Shown here one piece after another: positions 17,605-26,370 of a DNA stretch of 64,000 bases. This DNA comes from Calothrix sp. HK-06 (GTDB lineage: Bacteria > Cyanobacteriota > Cyanobacteriia > Cyanobacteriales > Nostocaceae): positions 1-64,000 of the forward strand of contig NZ_MRCD01000016.1 of assembly GCF_001904745.1 (NCBI RefSeq). Reading direction: 5' to 3'. How positions within the stretch are numbered: the stretch's first letter is position 1; each line of letters opens with the position of its first letter. A program made the translations under genes and the position numbers. A model generated the notes under the pieces. The model was not told the DNA's origin. It searched no databases and was given only the letters and a program-made list of their open reading frames with translations.

Positions 17605-17628
17605 AGAGACGCGAAACTTCGCGTCTCT
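17605..17628. terminator. Bidirectional hairpin terminator
   Basis: Perfect 11-bp stem AGAGACGCGAA / TTCGCGTCTCT with a 2-base centre, 4 bases after the HEAT gene and 7 bases before the end of the convergent dehydrogenase gene. It belongs to the GAGACG...CGTCTC repeat family seen at 24581, 38674, 49035 and 51388. Confidence 0.65.
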
Positions 17629-17635
17629 GGATTAT

Positions 17636-18985
17636 CTATTTTTGGTATTGAATTCGATATATCCTGTTATTTGCTTCATCGGTAACTAATAAACTACCAT
17701 CTGGTGCCACAAGTAAACCCACTGGACGTGCCCATGTAGTTGGAATACTGGGGTCTTGTAGAAACCCTGTTAGAAAGTCTTCATAATAACCTTGCGGGCG
17801 CCCATTTGTATCAAAAGGAATAAATACGACTTTGTAACCAGTTCCTGCATTACGATTCCAAGAACCACGAAATGCTGCAAAGGCGCCGTTTTGGTATTTA
17901 GCTGGAAATGTTTTACTATCGTAAACTTGCAAACCTAGTGCGGCTGAGTGAGCTTGAAATAGCACATCAGGTGTACGAGTATTTTTTACTAAATCAGGAC
18001 GTTTACTTTTACCGTTTGCTGTTTGACGTGGGTCTATATAATTAGGTGTTATGTATGCATATGGCCAACCATAAAATTCTCCTTGACGAATGCGCGTGAA
18101 GTAGTCGGGAACCAAATCATCTCCCAAACCATCACGTTCATTAACTGTTGTATAAAGTTCTTTGGTAACTGGATGAAAATCTAAACCTATAGGGTTTCTT
18201 AGACCTGAAGCAAATGTTTGTCTATTTTTACCATCTAAATTCATTACCTGTACTGAAGCGCGCGGTATTAGCTCTTCTTCAACGTTTGACTCGGAACCAA
18301 TAGATACATATATTTTATTCCCATCGGGTGCGGCAACGACGTTACGTGTCCAATGTTGGTTATATCCTCCACCTGGTAAGTTAGTGATTTTTTCACCAAC
18401 ACCACTAAGTTGCTGTTGCCCTTTAGTATAAGGGAACCGTAAAACAGCATCCGTATTACCTAGAAAAAAATAATTACCAGCAAACGTCATTCCAAATGGA
18501 ATGTTTAAGCCATTTTGGGCGCCTGCAAATGTTGTTTTTACATCCGCAACGGAGTCCCCGTTAGTGTCTCGTAATAAGCGAATGCGGTTTTGTCGTGTTT
18601 CTGTTACTAAAACATCACCCGAAGGAGTTAATGCTAACCAACGTGGCGCCTCTAAATTTTCGGCATATACATTTACTTTAAATCCAGCAGGAACATTTAA
18701 AGTGGGATTTTCAGGTATTGGAATAACTTGGGGAGATTTTGATGCACTGTCTGTTGTAAAAGGTTTAGGTAAGTTTTTAATATCAATGCGAATTGGTGTA
18801 GGGTTGAGTGGCTGAGTGAGGATAGTAGTATTTTTAGCTTGTTTTATATTTTGATTTTGCGCTAGCTCTTTTGTAGAAACTTCGGTAGACGTTTGTGAGA
18901 GATTTTCTGGAGTTGCTACTGTTTGAGTACAGGCAGATACTGCAAGTAACAATATAGGTAGTGTTAAACGTGCGAGCTTTTTCAT
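17636..18985 (-). CDS. Sorbosone/glucose dehydrogenase-like lipoprotein
   Basis: A beta-propeller protein of the PQQ-dependent sugar (sorbosone/glucose) dehydrogenase family, about 449 aa from the ATG at 18983-18985. This start gives MKKLARLTLPILLLAVSAC, a clean lipoprotein signal with a VSAC lipobox, so it is preferred over the ATG eight codons earlier, which lies in repeat DNA. Family features: PAGFKVNVYAENLEAPRWLA, HWTRNVVAAPDGNKIYVSIG, FASGLRNPIGLDFHP, EFYGWPYAY, and FRGSWNR. It probably oxidises a sugar or polyol at the periplasmic side of the membrane; the substrate is unknown. Confidence 0.85.
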   Translation of the reverse strand: MKKLARLTLPILLLAVSACTQTVATPENLSQTSTEVSTKELAQNQNIKQAKNTTILTQPLNPTPIRIDIKNLPKPFTTDSASKSPQVIPIPENPTLNVPAGFKVNVYAENLEAPRWLALTPSGDVLVTETRQNRIRLLRDTNGDSVADVKTTFAGAQNGLNIPFGMTFAGNYFFLGNTDAVLRFPYTKGQQQLSGVGEKITNLPGGGYNQHWTRNVVAAPDGNKIYVSIGSESNVEEELIPRASVQVMNLDGKNRQTFASGLRNPIGLDFHPVTKELYTTVNERDGLGDDLVPDYFTRIRQGEFYGWPYAYITPNYIDPRQTANGKSKRPDLVKNTRTPDVLFQAHSAALGLQVYDSKTFPAKYQNGAFAAFRGSWNRNAGTGYKVVFIPFDTNGRPQGYYEDFLTGFLQDPSIPTTWARPVGLLVAPDGSLLVTDEANNRIYRIQYQK

Positions 18986-18996
18986 AAAGGCAGTTA

Positions 18997-19220
18997 GCAA
19001 CGGATACAACGGATGTAACGGATGGAATTTTTAAACTATCCGTTACATTTATGAAAATGGTAGTCAATAGTTATCTTTTATGAACTCCAGCGTTAGGATG
19101 ATAAAAGTACTTACTATCTCCTTTGTTGGATCTCCCTGCAGGAAAACTACGTTTACGTTCCTCGACCCAACCTACAAATAACTTATCCGTTATATCCGTT
19201 ACACCCGTTACATCCGTTGC
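18997..19220. repeat. GGATGTAAC and TAGGTTGGG repeats between two minus-strand genes
   Basis: GCAACGGATACAACGGATGTAACGGATG at 18997-19025, a TTGTTGGATC...CGACCCAACCTAC hairpin repeat at about 19124-19175, and ATCCGTTAT/ATCCGTTAC units at 19184-19220. The right-hand block overlaps the 3' end of the next gene and supplies its stop codon. Confidence 0.75.
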
Positions 19221-21985
19221 GAGCGTTCACCATAGCGTAACAATTTTTCAATTGCTCCTAAACGATTTTCCCAAACGCGCACTTGGTAAGCATTTTCTGC
19301 TGACTGCTGACGCATCCACCCTCTAAATTGTGATTGGAAACGCGCAAGTGATGACTTTGCTGTGGTTAAGCGTGAAGCACTGGGTGTTTCTGCTAGTTGA
19401 TTTAATGCTGTTTCTAAGACATTTGCTTGTTCTTTGAAAGCTGATAGTCCTGTTGGTGTTAATTTTAATCGATTGTTTTGCTCAATCCATTTCCATTCTG
19501 TTTGTAATGCTGTGTAACGTGCTGCTGCTGTTTTAAAGGGTTGACGATGTGGTATTGGTTCAGAGGCGCCTGTTGATGATTTAACGGTAGCTGAATTACC
19601 TTGGGTATTATTAAATACTTGTTGCAATTCACCTGTTAAATTTTCTGCAGCAAATAATGCATAACCAACAGCAGGTAAGTCTCTAATTACTTGAAGTTGG
19701 TCGAATGCTCCTGGTGTTGGTAGGTTTAGTAAGCGTATACCTGGTACTAATAATGCTGCACCAAGTTGCCCAAATTGTGTGGATGCTATCCACGGTTGTG
19801 CGAGTCGCTCGAAGCGTGTAGTATCTAGCGCATAGGTCATCGGTACTATTAAATCTATATCGCCTCGTCTCGCCCAAACTTCCCAGTTTTGCTGAATTTT
19901 TTGAATTCGTTCTTGTTCTGGTAAGGGAAATACGGCTACTGATATAGTTAAATCAGGTTTCTTTTGCCGTAAGGAACGTGAGACTTCTGCTACAAAACTA
20001 TTAACTTGCTCGGTGCGAAATGCCGTCCATTTCTGCCATAAGTCTGTTTGACTTGGTGAAATTGTAGCTGGGTCTATACCGTATATTTGCCGAAATTGAA
20101 GACGTGCTGCTGTTCCATACCCATAAAGTCTTCCTGCACTAGGGTCTTGAAATGGGTAACGAATATAATCTAGCTGTAAACCGTCTACGTCATATTTGGT
20201 AATTATTTCTTCGTATAACCTTAGCAAATATTGCCTTACCTGGGGATTGGCTGGGTCGAAAAATGGTTTACCTTGCCCTTGAGGTACCATTTGACCTCTA
20301 TGGTCATATCCTGCCCAAGAAGGATTTACTGCCAGTACTGGGCCTGGATAGTTTTTGTCTATATTTAGTAACTCGTTGTGTCGCTGATTACCTGCGGCAA
20401 ATACCCAAACCCAAGCATGTAATTCCATACCACGAGCTTTTGCTAGTCTCACAGCAGAAGCAAGGGGATCCCAACCGCGAATCAATGGGTTTTGCTGCGG
20501 CGCCACTTTACTTGGGTAAATTGGATAGCTGGCGTTAATTGTTTCAAAAAATACCGTATTTATTCCTGCTTGCGCGAGTCTGTCAAAAATACGCGCGAGT
20601 CCTGCCTCACTTCCGGCTCGAACTATCGTACCTCTATCAAGCCACATCGCCCGAATTTCTGGTTGTGCTATCCGTTGGTCAACAGGAAACTGTTTCCATA
20701 AAGCACTGCGCGTTGCTAACCATGCTGAACGAGCTTGAGCATATTGTCTTCTAGCGACAAGTTGCGGTATTGAATCTGCTACTTGACGCGCTTGGTCGGT
20801 ACTAAAAGTTGGTGCCCCAGGTCTAACTGATGCAAACTGTGCTTGTTGTGCTTTAACTGACTGCGCTTTACCTGAAATTGCCGATGCTGATAGCTGAGAA
20901 CTTTCAACTCGTCCAATTAAATTTTGTAATTCCTGGCGAAGCGCTGCTGCTTCAGAAGCACTTATTGGTTTAGTGGAATTTGGCTCTACATCTAGACGTA
21001 CTCTTTGTTCGAGTTGGTCAATTGCTTCGTCGCTTCTAGGTACATTCCGAGGAAAACCACTTTGAGAGTTTGTTGCTGTTGGAGAGTTAAATATTGAGGG
21101 ATCAACTTTGACTGCTCCAAATTGCTCTGTAGCAAATTGCTGTGTAAGTGGAGCTGTTGCGATAGATGTGGAAGGCGAAGATTTTGGAAGTTGTGCTAGG
21201 GATGTTGCACAATTTTTGGCGCCACCTAGAACTGTTCTAGCGGCGCCTGGTGGCAACTGCATGTGACGGTTAACTGCTGCTTGTAACCATCTAGAATCTA
21301 ATTCGCTGGCAGCAACTGTATCAACACCCCACCGCCAACCAAAAAAGGTTGAACGTTCGGTTGTTAAAACTGCTGTTGAGTTGTCTTTTGTATCCCATAG
21401 TGCTGCTGACTGTCCAGTAGAGTCATCGGAAATAATCACTCCACCGCGCACTTGTCCAAAGGCGCCAGCTTTTGCCCAATCTTGAGTAACTTTTACTTTC
21501 GATGGCTGAATTTTTTGAACATTATTAAGACTAAACCCCCAATAACCACCTAGTAACGCGCGTACTAGCTGCCGCACTCCTGGCGCCGATGTAGTTCCAA
21601 CAGGCCCCGATGCAATTAGGCGCCCGCCTTTACTCATCCACTCTTCTAAAGCTATAACTTGTCCAGGGCTTAATGTTTCAACGTTGGGTAAAAATAAAAC
21701 TCTACGCTCTCCCCAGTCAGCAGCAGTTCTTATTGAATCTAGAGAAACAACGCAATAATTAACGCCTGCTGCCTGTATGCGATTGGTAATACCTGACCAC
21801 TGATTGGCGTTGTCTTGACTATAAATAATAGTTAAATTTGTATCCGAGGCTGCCGTTGCCGGAATACTGAACAAATGAAAAATAATAAATTGTAAATTAA
21901 AGAAAAATAAGCCAAATTTTGTAACGTTGTTTACCTTGGTTGACTTAATTATTTCTTCCTTAACTAATTTAGCCCGTTTGATCAC
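19208..21985 (-). CDS. Secreted GHL10-type glycoside hydrolase-like protein
   Basis: A 925-aa protein with a hydrophobic signal segment near residues 25-45 (ending around PATAASD). Residues about 45-150 look like a GATase-like/ThuA-like fold (VLFLPNVETLSPGQVIALEEW, GGRLIASGP). A TIM-barrel of the family 10-like GHL10 (DUF187) group starts near 450 (IRAMWLDRGTIVR) and includes FETINASYPIYPS, ELHAWVWVFAAG and DGLQLDYIRYP; the conserved Asp in the last motif is a likely catalytic residue. The C-terminal 150 residues are helical. It probably acts on cell-wall or exopolysaccharide glycans outside the cytoplasm. The stop codon lies inside the GGATGTAAC repeat, so the last residues (SQRM) may be repeat-derived. 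Confidence 0.8.
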   Translation of the reverse strand: MIKRAKLVKEEIIKSTKVNNVTKFGLFFFNLQFIIFHLFSIPATAASDTNLTIIYSQDNANQWSGITNRIQAAGVNYCVVSLDSIRTAADWGERRVLFLPNVETLSPGQVIALEEWMSKGGRLIASGPVGTTSAPGVRQLVRALLGGYWGFSLNNVQKIQPSKVKVTQDWAKAGAFGQVRGGVIISDDSTGQSAALWDTKDNSTAVLTTERSTFFGWRWGVDTVAASELDSRWLQAAVNRHMQLPPGAARTVLGGAKNCATSLAQLPKSSPSTSIATAPLTQQFATEQFGAVKVDPSIFNSPTATNSQSGFPRNVPRSDEAIDQLEQRVRLDVEPNSTKPISASEAAALRQELQNLIGRVESSQLSASAISGKAQSVKAQQAQFASVRPGAPTFSTDQARQVADSIPQLVARRQYAQARSAWLATRSALWKQFPVDQRIAQPEIRAMWLDRGTIVRAGSEAGLARIFDRLAQAGINTVFFETINASYPIYPSKVAPQQNPLIRGWDPLASAVRLAKARGMELHAWVWVFAAGNQRHNELLNIDKNYPGPVLAVNPSWAGYDHRGQMVPQGQGKPFFDPANPQVRQYLLRLYEEIITKYDVDGLQLDYIRYPFQDPSAGRLYGYGTAARLQFRQIYGIDPATISPSQTDLWQKWTAFRTEQVNSFVAEVSRSLRQKKPDLTISVAVFPLPEQERIQKIQQNWEVWARRGDIDLIVPMTYALDTTRFERLAQPWIASTQFGQLGAALLVPGIRLLNLPTPGAFDQLQVIRDLPAVGYALFAAENLTGELQQVFNNTQGNSATVKSSTGASEPIPHRQPFKTAAARYTALQTEWKWIEQNNRLKLTPTGLSAFKEQANVLETALNQLAETPSASRLTTAKSSLARFQSQFRGWMRQQSAENAYQVRVWENRLGAIEKLLRYGERSQRM

Positions 21986-22190
21986 GCCCTAATCCTCAGT
22001 TGGTTGTTTACGATTAAAATAGTTATTAGCCAACACATAATTGGCATTATCAGCGGAAGCAATCGAGTCAAAACCATCCTGCGTTCATTAAAAGATTAAC
22101 GAACGCACGCAATGGAAGGAATAAAAATTCCTGGGTTTGCTAGTAGAAAAAGCAAACGCTTTTAATTAAAGGTAGCTTATCACTAATAGT
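21986..22190. other. Intergenic spacer, promoter of the GHL10 gene
   Basis: Spacer of 205 bp between two minus-strand genes. GCAAGAACGCAATGGAAGG-like sequence and an AGCAAACGC run are visible, but no clear hairpin or box. Confidence 0.25.
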
Positions 22191-23513
22191 CTAATTTATA
22201 CAGGTGTTTATTAACTCATTAACCCCAGTGACTGGAAAAATTTTGGTATTGAGTCTAGAAGCGACTTCCTGCACACTAATATCGTCCAGAAAGATTAATT
22301 CACCGTGTTTAAGCATGACGCTTGGTAATAAAATTCCATCACCTAAATCAACACCTTGTAATTTAGATAACAAATCATGACCAGTAAGTAATCCAGTGAC
22401 ACTTATATCTTGCCCCCAGTATTCGCTTGATAAAGCTTGCATATTCACTTGCAATCCTTCAACCGAATTTAACTGTTGGTTTAAAGGTTGAAATGCTTTT
22501 TCTACAGCATTGCCCACAACCCAAGTAAATTTTCTGGGTTTGACTTTTGCTGGTAATAATTCCGATGCTGTGGTTGTAAATTCTTTGATAAACAAGCGAA
22601 TTGAACCAACACCGTTATCAATTTGGGGATAATCTTCGTAATCAACTTCACATGGTAACTCCTCACCAGCAATCAAAAACCATTCATCCGCTAACCAAAC
22701 AACAGTAGAACCCAACTTTTTGCGAAACTCCTCTTGTAGACTTTTAACTTGTGAAATCACTTCTCTAGCTTTTTCAGGGGTGACAGGTACAAGTTCGTCT
22801 TCAGTAGGTCTAAATCGCGTTAATCCTACAGGTACCACCGCAATTGATGCTACCGCAGGCACATCACCTGTATAAAACGACGCTAAATCACGAATTGTTT
22901 GTTCCAGATGTTTGGCATCATTTATACCTGGACACACTACTACTTGTGCATGAATTTGCAGGCGCCGTTCTTGAAACCACTTGATTTGTTCTAATATCTC
23001 ACCAGCACGCTGATTTTTGAGAAGTCTAATTCTAACATCGGGTTCCGTAGCATGTACAGATACGAATAAAGGCGAAAGTCGCATTGCTTCGATGCGTTGC
23101 CATTCGCGAGCAGATAAATTGGTCAGCGTCAAATATGAACCATAAAGAAAACTAAGACGGTAATCATCGTCTTTATAATATAAAGACTCGCGCTTACCTG
23201 GTGGTTGTTGGTCAATAAAACAAAACGGGCATTTGTTATTGCACTGGATTAGATTATCAAATAGCGCAGTTTCAAACTCTAACCCTAAATCTTCGTCATA
23301 ATCCTTTTCAATCTCAAGGCAGTGAGTTTTACCCGATGCGTCTAATACTTCAAGTTCGAGTACCTCATCGGCACACAAAAATCTATAATCAATCAAATCG
23401 CGTGGATGACTACCATTGATGCTGACAATTGCGTCTCCTGCTTCAAAGCCAATTTCAGCAGCTATCGAGTCAGATAATACTTTTGTTATACGAGCAGGTT
23501 TAATACCGGACAT
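22191..23513 (-). CDS. TIGR03279-type PDZ/radical-SAM-like FeS protein
   Basis: A 440-aa cyanobacterial protein. It begins with a PDZ-like domain (about 1-75, with GFEAGDAIVSINGSHPRDLIDY), then the cysteine motif CNNKCPFCFIDQQPPGKR (near 90-107), which fits an FeS cluster in a radical-SAM-like DUF512 protein. The same arrangement defines a conserved cyanobacterial FeS oxidoreductase family of unknown reaction. C-terminal segments KPRKFTWVVGNAVEKAF and GILLPSVMLKHGE match that family. A distributive HSVHATEP element (VSVHATEPDVRIRLL) also fits the radical-SAM barrel. Confidence 0.85.
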   Translation of the reverse strand: MSGIKPARITKVLSDSIAAEIGFEAGDAIVSINGSHPRDLIDYRFLCADEVLELEVLDASGKTHCLEIEKDYDEDLGLEFETALFDNLIQCNNKCPFCFIDQQPPGKRESLYYKDDDYRLSFLYGSYLTLTNLSAREWQRIEAMRLSPLFVSVHATEPDVRIRLLKNQRAGEILEQIKWFQERRLQIHAQVVVCPGINDAKHLEQTIRDLASFYTGDVPAVASIAVVPVGLTRFRPTEDELVPVTPEKAREVISQVKSLQEEFRKKLGSTVVWLADEWFLIAGEELPCEVDYEDYPQIDNGVGSIRLFIKEFTTTASELLPAKVKPRKFTWVVGNAVEKAFQPLNQQLNSVEGLQVNMQALSSEYWGQDISVTGLLTGHDLLSKLQGVDLGDGILLPSVMLKHGELIFLDDISVQEVASRLNTKIFPVTGVNELINTCIN

Positions 23514-23523
23514 AAATGAGTAG

Positions 23524-23582
23524 GGTGCGTGACGCTATTACAATTTTAAAACGAAGCAAGCCATCTAATAGCGTCACGCACC
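23524..23582. repeat. GGTGCGTGACGCTATTA inverted repeat (copy 1)
   Basis: Perfect 17-bp arms at 23524-23540 and 23566-23582 around a 25-base loop. It sits between two minus-strand genes, directly against the uppP stop codon, and may act as a terminator for uppP. A second copy with 12-bp arms is at 32692-32761. Confidence 0.8.
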
Positions 23583-24491
23583 TTACAAGCCTTTTACTCC
23601 TGTGGCAATGGCACCTAAAATAGCCGCACCAAAAGCGAGACGATACCAAACGAACACCCAGTTGCTATTGCGCTGTAGGAATTTGAGCAGCCAAGCGATG
23701 GATAAATAAGAGAATATAAAGGTCGAAATAATGCCAACAATCATTGGCACAAACATATTTGATACGGTGAGAACGTCTTTGGTCTGAACTAATGTGGCAA
23801 TAGCAAGAGTTGGAAATCCCAGCAAGAAGGAGAATCTAGCCGCAGTTTGACGTTCCAATCCTAAAAACAGAGCAGTTGTCAGCGTTGAGCCAGAACGCGA
23901 AGCACCTGGTAATAAAGCTATCATCTGCCCTAAACCAACGAGAATTCCATCTTTTATTTCTAATTCTTCAAACCCACGCTTACGTGAACCTATTTTCTCC
24001 GCTAACCCTAGTAGTGTTGCCATTATTATCGACATGCAAGCAATCATTAGCGGGCTTTCTAATTCGACTTTTAATATTTTTAACACTAGCCCACCTAAAA
24101 GCGCAGGCGCCGTACCAATTATAATTCCAACAAATATCTTCCATTCCTCACGCTCCCAATCTTTACGCTGAAACGCAGCCCAGGCGCCTTCCAAAATACT
24201 AAAAATATCTTTACGGAAATACCAGCCAACAGCAAAAACGCTGCCTAGTTGAATTCCGTCGATTGCGGCTTTACTCCATGTCGCTTTCCATCCCAAGACA
24301 TCCCGAAAGATAATTAAGTGCGCTGTGCTGCTAATGGGCAAAAACTCTGTAATGCCCTGCACTATGCCTAAAACGATACCTTGTATAACCTGCCAAATTA
24401 AGTTTGACTCACCCACAGTGGTATTACCGGACTGCATCAAGTAGGTGAATGCAGGTAAATAATCTACACCTGCTATAAACATTGTTGCCAT
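23583..24491 (-). CDS. uppP: Undecaprenyl-diphosphatase UppP (BacA family)
   Basis: A 302-aa polytopic membrane protein with the two BacA signature regions: GIVQGITEFLPISSTAH (near 40-56) and LLPGASRSGSTL (near 195-206). UppP dephosphorylates undecaprenyl pyrophosphate so the carrier lipid can be reused for peptidoglycan and surface-glycan synthesis. The first about 25 residues precede the usual start of the family and the true start may be at a later codon. Confidence 0.9.
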   Translation of the reverse strand: MATMFIAGVDYLPAFTYLMQSGNTTVGESNLIWQVIQGIVLGIVQGITEFLPISSTAHLIIFRDVLGWKATWSKAAIDGIQLGSVFAVGWYFRKDIFSILEGAWAAFQRKDWEREEWKIFVGIIIGTAPALLGGLVLKILKVELESPLMIACMSIIMATLLGLAEKIGSRKRGFEELEIKDGILVGLGQMIALLPGASRSGSTLTTALFLGLERQTAARFSFLLGFPTLAIATLVQTKDVLTVSNMFVPMIVGIISTFIFSYLSIAWLLKFLQRNSNWVFVWYRLAFGAAILGAIATGVKGL

Positions 24492-24580
24492 TAACCAGAC
24501 TCCCGAAGTTGCTGCGTTTTATGAATTATCCAACTTTACGTTATCAGCGTCAGCGGTTCCGGGTGACATTTATTTCAAAT

Positions 24581-24629
24581 GTAGAGACGTGATTATTAAG
24601 AGCGGGACACTACGTGAACGCGTCTCTAC
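24581..24629. repeat. GTAGAGACG...CGTCTCTAC hairpin repeat
   Basis: GTAGAGACGTGATTA and GAACGCGTCTCTAC arms around a CGGGACACTACGT core. The core GCGGGACACTACGTGAACGCGTCTCTACG is shared with 38691-38720. A run of nine G follows at 24656-24664. Confidence 0.7.
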
Positions 24630-24725
24630 GGGGTATAATGTTTTTAAATGCCCTAGGGGGGGGGATTTATTGTTATGTTACTTTAAGTAAGATAAAGTTA
24701 AGTAACAAATATTAAAATTAAAATT

Positions 24726-25547
24726 TTGGTTAATACAACCTTGGTTAACACAGTTTTGCCTGCACGCGCAGCTTCTACCCAATCATTAGAGATACTAGAT
24801 ACGCAAGAGGAATCCAGCACCGTTGCTACTGAAACCGAACTTCTAGATTTAAAGAATGATTTAACAAGTGATTTTACGCTTTATACATCTACAGCGCCTG
24901 TATCGTTAGTACCTCCTGTTACGCTTCTCATTTTTGGTGCGGCAGTATTTTTGGTGTCGGTGCCAGTATTTATTGAGGCGCCTTTAGTTAGAGCTTTACC
25001 AGCTTTAAGCTTGGGATTAACTGGGTTTTGGATGTGGCTAAGTTTCAGCTTAATGTCGCATCACAAAACTTATATATGGGGTGATTTACTCTATGGTTTT
25101 AGCTGGAGTTGGTTGGCTGGCTCGATTTATTGGGGTTGGTTACGATGGGAACCACTATGGCATTTACCCGTAGAAGCTATTGGTTTACCTTTTGCGATAT
25201 GGTGCTTGCAGCGCAATTGGGGTAAAGTTGGTAACTGGTTTTACTTAGGTTCGCTTTTTGGCACTGTTGTCACAGATATTTATTTTTATTTAACAAATTT
25301 AATACCTTATTGGCGCCAAATTATGCGTGTGGAGCCAGAAGCAGTACCGGGGATTTTACAGGCAGCTTTGATTCAGGTGGAAACACCAATGGGTCAGTTA
25401 TGGGGAGTAATTCTTGGAGCTGTATTGTTAACAGTGGGAATTTTACCATTGGTAAGACACCGAAATCATTGGTTTGCCTTTGGTGGCGCCGTGTTAAGTA
25501 CTATTTTGGTTGATATGTTGTTTTTGGCTGCTGCCATGTTTGCTTAA
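24726..25547 (+). CDS. DUF3120-type cyanobacterial membrane protein
   Basis: A 273-aa protein with a polar N-terminus (about 1-55) and six or so membrane helices containing FIEAPLVRALP, FWMWLSFSLM, YGFSWSWLAGSIYWGWLRWEP and RNWGKVGNWFYLGSLFGT. This pattern matches the DUF3120 family, which is restricted to cyanobacteria and plastid relatives and has no assigned function. TTG start at 24726; the real start may be an internal codon since the N-terminal 50 residues are poorly conserved-looking. Confidence 0.7.
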   Translation: MVNTTLVNTVLPARAASTQSLEILDTQEESSTVATETELLDLKNDLTSDFTLYTSTAPVSLVPPVTLLIFGAAVFLVSVPVFIEAPLVRALPALSLGLTGFWMWLSFSLMSHHKTYIWGDLLYGFSWSWLAGSIYWGWLRWEPLWHLPVEAIGLPFAIWCLQRNWGKVGNWFYLGSLFGTVVTDIYFYLTNLIPYWRQIMRVEPEAVPGILQAALIQVETPMGQLWGVILGAVLLTVGILPLVRHRNHWFAFGGAVLSTILVDMLFLAAAMFA

Positions 25548-25793
25548 ACTTTGCTTAAGGACATTGTGTAGATTTGTATCGTTCCTTCATGAAAAAATTC
25601 ACGGTAGATTAACCGTTTTCGTTAGTTTTTAGCAAAAATTTAACCAAACCCATAAGGCATCAGAGTTTTGAGTGTTAATACGCTGTATATTAGTTTCTGA
25701 TAACTGCTGTGTTGGTTTATAAGTTGTCGGTTGTCAAAGTTTAACTATTGACTATTGACTCTTAAAACAGTGATATTTGTTCGATGATGAAAG

Positions 25794-26246
25794 GTGGAAA
25801 GTATCGTGAAACGATTCGCGCGTATATTATCAGTATTTAGCTTGTTAGTAGCTTGTTTAGGATGGTTGGGCACTTCTCAACCTGTTCAAGCTAGTACATT
25901 GAATAGCTTTGCTTTTCGGTCGGTTCCTGTATTCGCGGCAGAAACTAGCGAAACGTATCGTAACCGTGCAGATGACAGACTGGCAGAAGTTTATGGTAAA
26001 AAAATAGATTTAAATAATACCAATATTGCTTCTTTCCAGCGTTTCCCAGGACTTTACCCAACGCTCGCAAGTAAAATCGTTCAAAATGCTCCATACAAAG
26101 ATGTTCAGGAGGTTTTGGAATTGAAAGGACTTAGCGAACGCCAAAAGCAAATTCTGGAAGCTAATCTCAACAACTTCGTTGTTAATGAAGTTGAGTCTGT
26201 TTTTACCGAAGGTGACGACCGTTACAATAACGGTATTTATAGATAA
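25794..26246 (+). CDS. psbU: Photosystem II extrinsic 12 kDa protein PsbU
   Basis: A 150-aa precursor with a signal peptide ([20 protein letters not shown], cleaved near QPVQAS or VFAAE) and the mature PsbU sequence starting near [25 protein letters not shown]. The C-terminal helix-hairpin-helix-like part has [21 protein letters not shown]. PsbU stabilises the oxygen-evolving complex on the lumenal side of photosystem II. Two GTG codons are possible starts, 25794 and 25806; the second gives a product beginning with KRFARIL, closer to other PsbU precursors. Confidence 0.95.
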   Translation: MESIVKRFARILSVFSLLVACLGWLGTSQPVQASTLNSFAFRSVPVFAAETSETYRNRADDRLAEVYGKKIDLNNTNIASFQRFPGLYPTLASKIVQNAPYKDVQEVLELKGLSERQKQILEANLNNFVVNEVESVFTEGDDRYNNGIYR

Positions 26247-26250
26247 AAAT

Positions 26251-26351
26251 GTGAGGGTGAGAGAGTGAGAGGGTGAGAGAGTGAGATAAATAATCTATAT
26301 TTATACTCCCACACTCCCACACTCCCACACTCCCACACTCCCACACCCCCC
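26251..26351. repeat. GTGAGAGG / CTCCCACA tandem repeats
   Basis: GTGAGGGTGAGAGAGTGAGA units at 26251-26285 face a run of ACTCCCAC units at 26308-26345. The arms are partly complementary and lie between psbU and nadB. They look like short tandemly repeated sequences of the Nostocales type. Confidence 0.75.
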
Positions 26352-26370
26352 TTACCTGTAAGTTTGTCAA

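Noticed and set aside
24656-24664. Run of nine G
   Set aside because: Notable as a possible slippage site but it is in a non-coding repeat region and explains nothing.
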